Positions 1 through 5,965 of a stretch of DNA of 11,608 nt are shown here, in pieces (within the stretch, counting starts at the first letter, position 1; the number at the start of each line of letters is the position of its first letter). Under the pieces are notes generated by a model, which made no database searches, was not told where the DNA came from, and worked only from the letters and a program-made list of their open reading frames with translations. A program made the position numbers and the translations under genes. Origin of the DNA: DUPQ01 sp022706885 (GTDB taxonomy: Bacteria; Bacillota; Clostridia; DUPQ01); NCBI GenBank assembly GCA_022706885.1, contig JAKJBR010000039.1, positions 1 through 11,608 on the forward strand, read 5' to 3'.

Positions 1-683
1 GTGCGCTGGTAGTTAACTCTATCGGTATTTATGTTATTTATAAAAACAAGAAATGGGCGGAGAATAACAAAGAATATTTCATGTGCTTTGCTGCAGGTGT
101 CTTAATAACCGCTCCTCTTATAACCGCTTTTCCCGAAGCGCTTGCAAAGAATCATTATGCCGGATTTGCCGCTCTGGCAGGTTTCATGTTTATGCTTTTT
201 ACCAATAAATTAATAAAACATCATACCGGTCAGGAAGAATTGGCTTTCGGTATTACCGCCGTTCAGGGAATAGGCATACATTCGTTGCTGGACGGAATAA
301 CATATACGGTCACTTTCAGTGCAGGCATATTTACCGGTCTTGCATCGGGTATCGGTCTTGTGGTACATGAGTTTACCGAAGGAATCATTACCTTTTCCGT
401 TCTGTTAAAAGGCGGTATCAGTGCAAAAAAAGCCGCACTTTATGCTTTTCTTGTTGCGGGATTAACCACTCCCGTAGGAACATTCGTGGCATATCCTTTG
501 GTGCGGAAGTTAAGTGATTCCGTATTGGGTCTTGCTTTAGGATTTGTAGTAGGTGTACTGATATACATATCGGCAGCTCATCTGTTACCCGAAGCGACAT
601 CGCATGAAAAGAAACACTCAATGGTCGCATTGTGCTTAGGTATGGCATTATCACTGGGATTGTCCTTTTTACATCATCATTGA
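1..683 (+). CDS. ZIP-family divalent metal transporter, 5' end cut off by the window edge
   Basis: The reading frame is open from base 3 to the TGA at 681-683, giving 226 visible residues. An internal ATG lies at 81, but the frame runs open upstream of it, so the true start is outside the window. ZIP proteins carry zinc, iron or manganese into the cytoplasm through the inner membrane. Here several hydrophobic segments alternate with glycine-rich stretches. Two helices carry the family's metal-site signature: an H-S-L-L-D-G motif (bases about 279-296) and an H-E-F-T-E-G motif (bases about 366-383). These correspond to the H-N-x-x-D-G and H-E-x-x-E-G pairs of ZIP transmembrane helices 4 and 5. 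A further conserved HLLPE sits near the end, and the C terminus is HHH. The gene converges on the minus-strand gene ending at 738, with 54 bp between them and no convincing terminator. The metal specificity cannot be told from the sequence. Confidence 0.85.
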   Translation, partial: ALVVNSIGIYVIYKNKKWAENNKEYFMCFAAGVLITAPLITAFPEALAKNHYAGFAALAGFMFMLFTNKLIKHHTGQEELAFGITAVQGIGIHSLLDGITYTVTFSAGIFTGLASGIGLVVHEFTEGIITFSVLLKGGISAKKAALYAFLVAGLTTPVGTFVAYPLVRKLSDSVLGLALGFVVGVLIYISAAHLLPEATSHEKKHSMVALCLGMALSLGLSFLHHH

Positions 684-737
684 TTTTATCAATTTCGTAT
701 ATAACCTTTATTTATCCGTTACTTAAAAAACATAAGG

Positions 738-2936
738 CTATATATGCACTTCCGCCTTTATTCTGTCCTGCTCATCTTCAAATTCCAGTGTAACTACTTT
801 ACCGTTTTGGTAAACAGCCGTTACCGGTTTTGACGAATAAAGCGGCAGCCTGAAAGATACGTTCCAATCTTCCGGCCAGGCTCCGAACAGTACATTCTTG
901 TCCTTTGAGGAGGCAACAAGCGTATGCATGAACCCTATACTCAATCCGTTTGCATGATCCTGGTCGGGAGTTTCATCATAGTTGGGACCGTATATTCCGG
1001 TAAAGGAATATCTCTCATCTGTCATTTTTGCCTGCTTTACCAGTATATCTTTTGCCTGATCGGTAAGACCCAATAAAGCGGCCTGAATGCAGTCCTGCGA
1101 CCAGCCTTTCCCCGCTTTTTCGTTCCTTTGATAAAATGCATTGACGGCATACTTGAAAAGCGGATGCTCTTTATTAAAGTATGTGTGGACATAGAAAGGA
1201 AATACACTGTAAAGCTCGGGATTTTCGCAATTTCTTCTTTTCTTATCAATCAATATCTGACAAGGCAACAGTTTGTTGTCATCCTTGGGATAGTCTACAA
1301 GTATATCCCTTATCTTTTTGCATATATCAAAAATATCCGAAGGAAGATTATCACCGCTTAACAACTCTTCGGTCAAAGCATCCAGCCCCGCTATATTAGG
1401 CAAATCGTTAAAGCAATCCTGGTATGTTTCCAATGATGATATGGGTTTTAAGAGAATCTTGCCGTCAAGAGTGTCAAAATGCTCATAGTAGAAAATAAGG
1501 GTTTCTTTGGAAAACTCATATGCTATATTCAGATATTTTTCATTGTCCGAATATCTTGCACCTAACAGCATAATATATGCCAATTCCAGCATGCTTGTAT
1601 AGTACCAGCGAATATAGTGGTTGGCTATCTGTCCGGGCTGATGCAGCCATGTGCCTTTTGCATACCTTTTACCGTCTTCCTGAGGGATACCGTAGTTGCT
1701 CATGCAGTAAAGTCCACACAATGTGAAAGTCTCGGGAAGCAGTATTCCGTTATGTCCGTAATAGGCAAATGTTCTGTGCTTGGATATGGGTATTAATTGA
1801 TGTAAAAGATTGTATAACGGCTCCATTCCCGAAAAGTCGCCGCTTAACAGCATATTCCAGTAAATATGCCGTGTATTCTGCATCCAGAAAGCCCCTCCCC
1901 ATCTTCTATAATCCCAGGTTATCCTTCCCGGTGTTACCTCGTGAGGATAGGTGACAAAAATAGAGCCGTTGAACTTTATAGGAACCGGTCCTTTTCCGGC
2001 ACAGCCGTTGAAGTATTTCTGATATATCCATGCCCTTGTCAGCAAAACGGCATCTTCCGTTCCGTATGCATATATGTAGTAGCGGTTCCAGTAGTCTTCC
2101 CAATCGGTAACATGACATTTAAAACTCTTACCGCAGTCAAAACTTTTTGCTAAATCAATTATCTTTTTTTCCCAAGCATCAGCCGAATCGGCTTTTTCCG
2201 TTAAAGACCATATCCGGATATTACAGTCACACACTGGTTTTTCCGTCTCCAAGAAAGAGGACTTCCCTTTGTTAACCGGTCTCAGCTCCTCCGATACCGC
2301 ATATGTTCCGAATGTAAGACCGATATACGGGTCGCGATATACGTCCTTATCCTCAGAATAGAGGTTTTGGGCAAAGTATGCATACTCAAAAAAGGAAACA
2401 TCATTTCTGTGGTATTGAGTAAGACCTTTTTTGTTTTCCGATACCTTCACACAATCGGCACTTTCCGATATGTTATGGAATCTTGCGGTACCGCTCAATA
2501 TATAATTACTGAAATCTTCCTCCATGTCATGCGAGCTTAACGGCTTATCTCTGTAATTATCAATACCGTATTTAATACTTACCGGAATATCCGATTTCAG
2601 AGAAAAACACAACACATCGTAATTTGCGTCTATATACATCCTCATTTCCGCTTTATCCGATTTAATTGTAAGCAACGCCTTTTTCAAATCCAGATGTGTT
2701 TCCGAATTGCCGTTAAAAACAGACGGGGTAATAGAGATGTATGCTTTGCATGTTTTTAATAATCTGCCCAATTCGGAAAAGTTATCGGTTGCCGACAACA
2801 ACAGATGAATATCGGTGGTATCCTGTGCGGTAACCCACACCGAAGCTCCTGTTCTACCGTTTCCCAAAGGTATAAACTTAAAGTAGGAATCGGGTAATTG
2901 CGCTCTGTAATCATAATGGGAAATATTGTTTTTCAT
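738..2936 (-). CDS. DUF5703-type, glycoside-hydrolase-like protein (GH95-related fold), cytoplasmic
   Basis: This 732-residue protein begins with a region resembling DUF5703 (about residues 10-290). Its PLGNGRTGASVWV motif (23-35) followed by LLLSATDNFSELGRLLK (45-61) matches the start of GH95/GH65-like enzymes. The rest (about 295-690) looks like an (alpha/alpha)6 barrel with a WDYRRWGGAFWMQNTR segment (341-356). A PISSLETYQD segment holds Glu503, and a DETPDQDHANG segment holds Asp657 and Asp659. By analogy with GH95, Glu503 could be the general acid and an Asp near 657-659 could activate water, but this is inference. There is no signal peptide or membrane segment, so any substrate would be an imported oligosaccharide or an intracellular glycan. 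No sugar transporter or SusCD-like gene lies nearby. The start at 2936 is supported by GGAG (2944-2947 on the complement) 7 nt upstream. The gene follows the AlbA_2 gene by 71 bp but has its own promoter. The substrate is unknown. Confidence 0.7.
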   Translation of the reverse strand: MKNNISHYDYRAQLPDSYFKFIPLGNGRTGASVWVTAQDTTDIHLLLSATDNFSELGRLLKTCKAYISITPSVFNGNSETHLDLKKALLTIKSDKAEMRMYIDANYDVLCFSLKSDIPVSIKYGIDNYRDKPLSSHDMEEDFSNYILSGTARFHNISESADCVKVSENKKGLTQYHRNDVSFFEYAYFAQNLYSEDKDVYRDPYIGLTFGTYAVSEELRPVNKGKSSFLETEKPVCDCNIRIWSLTEKADSADAWEKKIIDLAKSFDCGKSFKCHVTDWEDYWNRYYIYAYGTEDAVLLTRAWIYQKYFNGCAGKGPVPIKFNGSIFVTYPHEVTPGRITWDYRRWGGAFWMQNTRHIYWNMLLSGDFSGMEPLYNLLHQLIPISKHRTFAYYGHNGILLPETFTLCGLYCMSNYGIPQEDGKRYAKGTWLHQPGQIANHYIRWYYTSMLELAYIMLLGARYSDNEKYLNIAYEFSKETLIFYYEHFDTLDGKILLKPISSLETYQDCFNDLPNIAGLDALTEELLSGDNLPSDIFDICKKIRDILVDYPKDDNKLLPCQILIDKKRRNCENPELYSVFPFYVHTYFNKEHPLFKYAVNAFYQRNEKAGKGWSQDCIQAALLGLTDQAKDILVKQAKMTDERYSFTGIYGPNYDETPDQDHANGLSIGFMHTLVASSKDKNVLFGAWPEDWNVSFRLPLYSSKPVTAVYQNGKVVTLEFEDEQDRIKAEVHI

Positions 2937-2955
2937 AGTTGGTCTCCTTTAGAGT

Positions 2956-2964
2956 ATTATACCA
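2956..2964 (-). promoter_or_regulatory. Extended -10 promoter of the DUF5703-type gene
   Basis: On the minus strand this reads TGGTATAAT, a perfect -10 hexamer (2956-2961) preceded by the TGN extension. It lies 20 bp upstream of the start codon at 2936. No good -35 hexamer is present at 17 bp spacing, as expected for an extended -10 promoter or one that needs an activator. The -35 position falls inside the element at 2971-2992. Confidence 0.55.
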
Positions 2965-2970
2965 TACCCT

Positions 2971-2992
2971 TCTGTTACATTATGTACAACAA
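2971..2992. promoter_or_regulatory. Putative operator related to the 21-bp repeats upstream of the AlbA_2 gene
   Basis: The plus strand runs TCTGT-T-ACATTA-TGTA-CAACAA. Without the single T and the TGTA it equals the 17 bases TCTGTACATTACAACAA at 4470-4486 inside the repeat array. The site also contains an imperfect palindrome, TGTTACAT/TATGTACA (2973-2988). It covers the -35 region of the promoter at 2956-2964. Binding by the neighbouring regulator is an inference. Confidence 0.35.
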
Positions 2993-3007
2993 AGCAAGGT
3001 CTACACC

Positions 3008-4402
3008 TCATTTTTTATTATTCTCCTTCAACTTTATAACCGCAGTAGGTGATTTAACATTACCCACACGATAGACAACTTCTTCTTTTATTAAAGGATT
3101 CAATATCTCGTCCAAGAACCTGCTCCTGCTTTTAAATTTGGTCACTGCCTGAAGGTCCTTTACCGGCATCGGAGCATCTCTTAACAACCCTATTACTTTC
3201 TCGGTATCGGTCAATTGCTCATAAGAAAACTCCTCTTTGTAAAGAAGGTCAAACAAACGCAAATTCAGAAATCCGGGATATATCAATACACAAGGCTGCT
3301 TGTCCTGACTGCTGTCTTTATAACCGTCAACTATAGCTTGAAAACCGGTTCCTCCCCGCTCCATAAGATTGGCAACATCCAAACAAGCGGATATGATTGT
3401 GTTTCTGCGAACGGAGGGAATAGAACCTATAGGATATTCTTCATAACTTTTTGGTAACAACCACGAACCGGGCGAAACAATATCAATTCTGTCACTGTAA
3501 ATATCTACATCAATCTGCGTTCCGTAAATAGAGTAATCCCTGTGTGCGATTGCATTTACCAATGCTTCACGTATAGCTTTTTTAGGATAGGAACGAATCT
3601 CTTCACGACCGCCGTTTTCCGTTTTGTGCCAACCTGTTTTTGTGTTTCTCTCAATAAACCTGAGTGTTTCATTAAAAACATCGGGCAACGGTCCTTTGAA
3701 TCTGCCGTTATCCAATACTTCTCCGACTTTTGTTTTACCTCTCCATAAACGACAGCAGATTAATGTATCATCACCGTCATATCCGTCTCTAAACATCAGA
3801 AAACCTGTTTTTGCGTAACCGTCTTTGGAAACAATCTCATAGTTTTGCAACTCTTTTACAGTGGGTACCGAACCATCCTTTCTGAACTCCCTGCATAATT
3901 CGGCATAACTTGTCCATTGCTTTTCTACATAAAGAGTTTCGCTTATCTCATTATCCACACCGAATTTCCTTTTTGATAAGGTGATTATTTCTTCCGGCGT
4001 TGCGGGAGCGGAATAGCCGTTACCTTTTATGTATACGGTTTCATTAAAATCACCCTCACGATACCTTACAATGGATTCCGAAGGAGAAATGTTTATTGCA
4101 AGAACAAATTTCTCCGCAGCATTATCAACATTTCGCATCAGGTAGCGCAACTTAACATGAGGAAAAATATGTCGGTCATTTATTTTTGCAACAAGGTTTT
4201 TTGTTTTATCAATTTCATCCAAGCTGATACCGAAGGCTTCCCGGTCTTCGGAAACTCCCACAAACAGCATACCGCCGTTACCGTTAGCAAAACCCACAAT
4301 GCTTTTAGCCCACTTCACAGGATTATCCGAATTAAGTACCGCTTTGAATTCACACTCCATATCTTCCGTTATTACATCTGAGAATAATTCGGTTATCTTC
4401 AT
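3008..4402 (-). CDS. AlbA_2 (Schlafen-like) / HATPase_c_4 domain protein, putative DNA-binding regulator
   Basis: The 464-residue protein has the architecture often annotated as 'ATP-binding protein' or 'RecG-related putative transcriptional regulator'. Residues about 10-140 form the AlbA_2 domain: ECEFK at 17-20 region and the conserved ANGNGGMLFVGV at 39-50. Residues about 270-390 form HATPase_c_4, with REALVNAIAHRDY (278-290), IVSPG (308-312) and NLMERGGTGFQ (345-355). The tail (about 395-450) looks like a winged helix. The biochemical function of the family is poorly known; it is patchily distributed and common in accessory DNA. The start ATG (4400-4402) is preceded by GAAAGGAGAG. The promoter at 4434-4462 is overlain by a repeat array, which suggests autoregulation. 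The next gene downstream on the same strand encodes the glycosidase-like protein. No terminator was seen between the two, so partial read-through is possible. Confidence 0.8.
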   Translation of the reverse strand: MKITELFSDVITEDMECEFKAVLNSDNPVKWAKSIVGFANGNGGMLFVGVSEDREAFGISLDEIDKTKNLVAKINDRHIFPHVKLRYLMRNVDNAAEKFVLAINISPSESIVRYREGDFNETVYIKGNGYSAPATPEEIITLSKRKFGVDNEISETLYVEKQWTSYAELCREFRKDGSVPTVKELQNYEIVSKDGYAKTGFLMFRDGYDGDDTLICCRLWRGKTKVGEVLDNGRFKGPLPDVFNETLRFIERNTKTGWHKTENGGREEIRSYPKKAIREALVNAIAHRDYSIYGTQIDVDIYSDRIDIVSPGSWLLPKSYEEYPIGSIPSVRRNTIISACLDVANLMERGGTGFQAIVDGYKDSSQDKQPCVLIYPGFLNLRLFDLLYKEEFSYEQLTDTEKVIGLLRDAPMPVKDLQAVTKFKSRSRFLDEILNPLIKEEVVYRVGNVKSPTAVIKLKENNKK

Positions 4403-4433
4403 AAAACGCTCTCCTTTCTCATTGCTCCGCTAA

Positions 4434-4462
4434 ATTATATCAAACATTGCCCGACATTGCAA
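4434..4462 (-). promoter_or_regulatory. Promoter of the AlbA_2 gene, overlapped by the repeat array
   Basis: On the minus strand the -35 element is TTGCAA (4457-4462), the spacer is 17 bp and the -10 element is a perfect TATAAT (4434-4439). The expected transcription start is near 4427, about 25 bases before the ATG. The first units of the ACATT array lie over the spacer and the -35 hexamer, so a protein bound to the array would be expected to block or reposition RNA polymerase. Confidence 0.65.
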
Positions 4463-4536
4463 TAACATTTCTGTACATTACAACAACATTGCCCGGCATT
4501 ACAATCACATTGCCGACCATATTGTGACATTACTCA
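4444..4536. repeat. Helically phased ACATT array: about 4.5 copies of a 21-bp repeat, nine half-units
   Basis: ACATT-like words start at 4444, 4454, 4465, 4475, 4486, 4496, 4507, 4517 and 4527. The steps are 10, 11, 10, 11, 10, 11, 10 and 10 bp, close to one DNA turn each. The units alternate between an ACATTGCCCG type (4444, 4486, and close variants at 4465 and 4507) and an ACATTRCAAYA type (4454, 4475, 4496), giving a 21-bp period. The units at 4496 (GCATT) and 4517 (CCATA) are degenerate. A further similar word, CATTGCTCCG, lies out of phase at 4420. The array covers the promoter of the AlbA_2 gene from the spacer to about -100. Confidence 0.8.
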
Positions 4537-4646
4537 TAAATCCTCTGACTTTTAATCTGCCGATTTTTGATGGCTTCTTGAATCAAAAGATAATACTTAT
4601 AAAAATACATCTCACTGCTACGGACAGCATCAATTACATAGTGCAT
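4530..4646 (-). other. Possible small reading frame or gene remnant, 38 codons
   Basis: On the minus strand an ATG at 4644-4646 opens 38 codons ending in TAA at 4530-4532. The peptide is rich in aromatic and charged residues (for example SSEMYFYKYYLLIQEAIKN), looks helical, and reads more like protein than like random AT-rich DNA. No ribosome binding site precedes the ATG, and a stop lies ten codons further upstream. Its last codons run into the repeat array. It may be the tail of a decayed gene, a small peptide gene or chance. Confidence 0.2.
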
Positions 4647-4669
4647 AACAAAACATAATTGTGTATAAT
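4641..4669 (+). promoter_or_regulatory. Likely promoter of purC
   Basis: A perfect TATAAT lies at 4664-4669. At 17 bp spacing the upstream hexamer is GTGCAT (4641-4646), a poor -35 match, so the promoter may depend on an activator or be weak. The transcript would have a leader of about 65 bases that contains the hairpin at 4692-4711. No PurR-box or purine riboswitch pattern was recognised. Confidence 0.45.
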
Positions 4670-4691
4670 TTTATTGATATTAAAGTGTTGA

Positions 4692-4711
4692 CCGGAAAGC
4701 CCTTTTTCCGG
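4692..4711 (+). promoter_or_regulatory. Seven-bp perfect hairpin in the purC leader
   Basis: CCGGAAA (4692-4698) pairs with TTTCCGG (4705-4711) around a six-base loop. No run of T follows, so it is not a standard intrinsic terminator. It could protect the 5' end of the mRNA or be a protein-binding site. Its position 20 bases before the ribosome binding site is the only hint of a role. Confidence 0.3.
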
Positions 4712-4741
4712 AACCTATATTACTACAGTAGAGGTTAAAGA

Positions 4742-5425
4742 ATGAAAAAAATCTATACAGGAAAAACTAAAGACGTATACTGCCTGGAAGACGGAAATTA
4801 TCTTCTGAAGTTCAAGGATGATGTGACGGGAACCGACGGGGTTTTCGATCCGGGAGCCAATACCGTCGGACTGAAAATGGAAGGCTCGGGAAAAGCGGGA
4901 CTGAAACTTACAAAGTTCTTCTTTGAAAAACTGAACAGTCTCGGCATTCCCACCCACTATATATCCGCAGATATAGACAACAATACAATGACCGTTAAAC
5001 CCGCAAAAATGTTCGGAAAAGGTGTGGAAGTCATATTGCGATACAGGGCTGTGGGCAGTTTCTACAGACGATACGGAATGTATTGTACCGAAGGACAGCA
5101 TTTAGACGGTTATGTGGAAGTGACATTGAAAGATGACGACAGAAATGACCCTCTTATAACCGATGAAGCGTTGCAGATGCTGAAGATAATGACAAAAGAG
5201 GAATATCGTACTCTTGTGGAGTTGACAAGAAAAACAGGTTCTATAGTAAAAGAGGAAATGCTCAAAAAAGGATTGGAGCTTTATGACATAAAGCTGGAGT
5301 TCGGAAGAGTGGGTACGGACAATCATATAGCACTTATAGATGAGATATCCGGCGGTAATATGAGGGCATATTGCAAAGGCAAATATGTCGAACCGTTGGA
5401 ATTGGAAAAGATAATGCTGAAATAG
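4742..5425 (+). CDS. purC: Phosphoribosylaminoimidazole-succinocarboxamide (SAICAR) synthase
   Basis: PurC joins aspartate to CAIR using ATP, making SAICAR in cytoplasmic de novo purine synthesis. The 227-residue length is normal for the short bacterial form. Recognisable parts are the N-terminal KIYTGKTKDVY (3-13), a central VILRYRAVGSFYRRYG (97-112), DDDRNDPLIT (131-140) and the ELYDIKLEFG motif (179-188) followed by LIDEIS (198-203). Two canonical motifs are divergent. The usual DR-x-SAFD near residue 30 is replaced by DDVTGTDGVFD, and the DSSR-type sequence after the DE motif is replaced by GGNMR (204-208). Similar variants are, from memory, typical of Lachnospiraceae PurC, so the gene is probably functional. 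The ribosome binding site GAGG (4731-4734) sits 7 nt before the ATG. No other pur gene is adjacent; mscL follows 45 bp downstream and may share its transcript. Confidence 0.9.
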   Translation: MKKIYTGKTKDVYCLEDGNYLLKFKDDVTGTDGVFDPGANTVGLKMEGSGKAGLKLTKFFFEKLNSLGIPTHYISADIDNNTMTVKPAKMFGKGVEVILRYRAVGSFYRRYGMYCTEGQHLDGYVEVTLKDDDRNDPLITDEALQMLKIMTKEEYRTLVELTRKTGSIVKEEMLKKGLELYDIKLEFGRVGTDNHIALIDEISGGNMRAYCKGKYVEPLELEKIMLK

Positions 5426-5470
5426 ATAGGAATATATGCATTTACAAAGCAAGTATTACAGGAGGTATAT

Positions 5471-5965
5471 ATGAAAAAGCGTGTTAAACGTGTTAAAAAA
5501 GAAAAAGTAAAACTATTTGAGGAGTTCAAGAAGTTTATAACAAGGGGAAACGTAATAGATCTTGCGGTCGGTATCCTGATAGGATCGGCATTTACCAAAA
5601 TAGTTTCTTCCCTTGCAAATGACATCATTGTTCCTTTAGTGGGCCTTATAATGGGAAAAATAAATCTAAAGGAGCTTAAATGGGTACTGACATATGATGC
5701 GGAAGGCAAAGCACTCTCTTCGGTCAATTACGGCATGTTTATACAGTACATTGTGGATTTTCTGATAATGGCCGTATGTGTTTTCATGTTGGTAAGACTC
5801 TTTACGGCTCTTAGGAAAAAGAGCGAAGAACTTAAAGAGAAGGCAAAGAAAGCGGAAGAAGCTGCAGCTGCAGCTACGCCTCCCCCGCCGCCGGCACCGC
5901 CCGAACCGACAAAAGAGCAGCTGCTTCTTACGGAAATACGCGATATACTGAAGGCACAGAAATGA
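5471..5965 (+). CDS. mscL: Large-conductance mechanosensitive channel
   Basis: MscL is a homopentameric inner-membrane channel that opens under membrane tension and releases solutes during osmotic downshock. The protein has 164 residues against about 136 in E. coli. It shows the conserved RGNVIDLAVG (25-34) at the start of the pore helix, a first membrane segment at about 29-60, a second at about 86-112, and the C-terminal bundle helix with LLLTEIRDIL (151-160). Two additions account for the extra length. The first is a strongly basic 14-residue N-terminal tail (KKRVKRVKKEKVK). The second is a charged coiled stretch (113-130) followed by a low-complexity alanine-proline linker (131-145, including five alanines and five prolines in a row). 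The ribosome binding site GGAGG (5461-5465) fixes the start. The stop overlaps the start of corA, so the two are translated from one message. Confidence 0.95.
   Translation: MKKRVKRVKKEKVKLFEEFKKFITRGNVIDLAVGILIGSAFTKIVSSLANDIIVPLVGLIMGKINLKELKWVLTYDAEGKALSSVNYGMFIQYIVDFLIMAVCVFMLVRLFTALRKKSEELKEKAKKAEEAAAAATPPPPPAPPEPTKEQLLLTEIRDILKAQK

Larger units (their letters stand above)
4403..4741. other. Divergent intergenic region between the AlbA_2 gene and purC
   Basis: This 339-base stretch holds, from left to right: the AlbA_2 ribosome binding site and promoter (to 4462), the phased repeat array (4444-4536), a weak minus-strand reading frame of 38 codons (4530-4646), the purC promoter (about 4641-4669), a 7-bp hairpin in the purC leader (4692-4711) and the purC ribosome binding site GAGG (4731-4734). 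Between 4537 and 4630 nothing firm was seen beyond an AT-rich 7-bp inverted repeat (TTTTGAT 4565-4571 with ATCAAAA 4582-4588). Confidence 0.7.

Noticed and set aside
679..693. Hairpin ATTGAT-TTT-ATCAAT at the stop codon of the ZIP gene
   Set aside because: The stem is only 6 bp, nearly all A-T, and followed by only three T residues.
698..744. Inverted repeat TATATAACCTT / AAGGCTATATA between the ZIP gene and the DUF5703-type gene
   Set aside because: It has a mismatch, a loop of about 25 bases and no adjacent T run on the plus strand, so it is not a credible terminator.
3951..3959. TTATCCACA, a perfect DnaA-box word
   Set aside because: It is single and lies inside the AlbA_2 coding sequence, with no cluster or AT-rich unwinding region around it.
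4444..4536. Tandem repeats that could suggest a CRISPR array
   Set aside because: The period is 21 bp with no unique spacers, and the units are too short and too variable for CRISPR repeats.
4565..4588. Inverted repeat TTTTGAT / ATCAAAA
   Set aside because: It is short and AT-rich with a ten-base loop and falls inside the weak 38-codon frame; no role can be supported.
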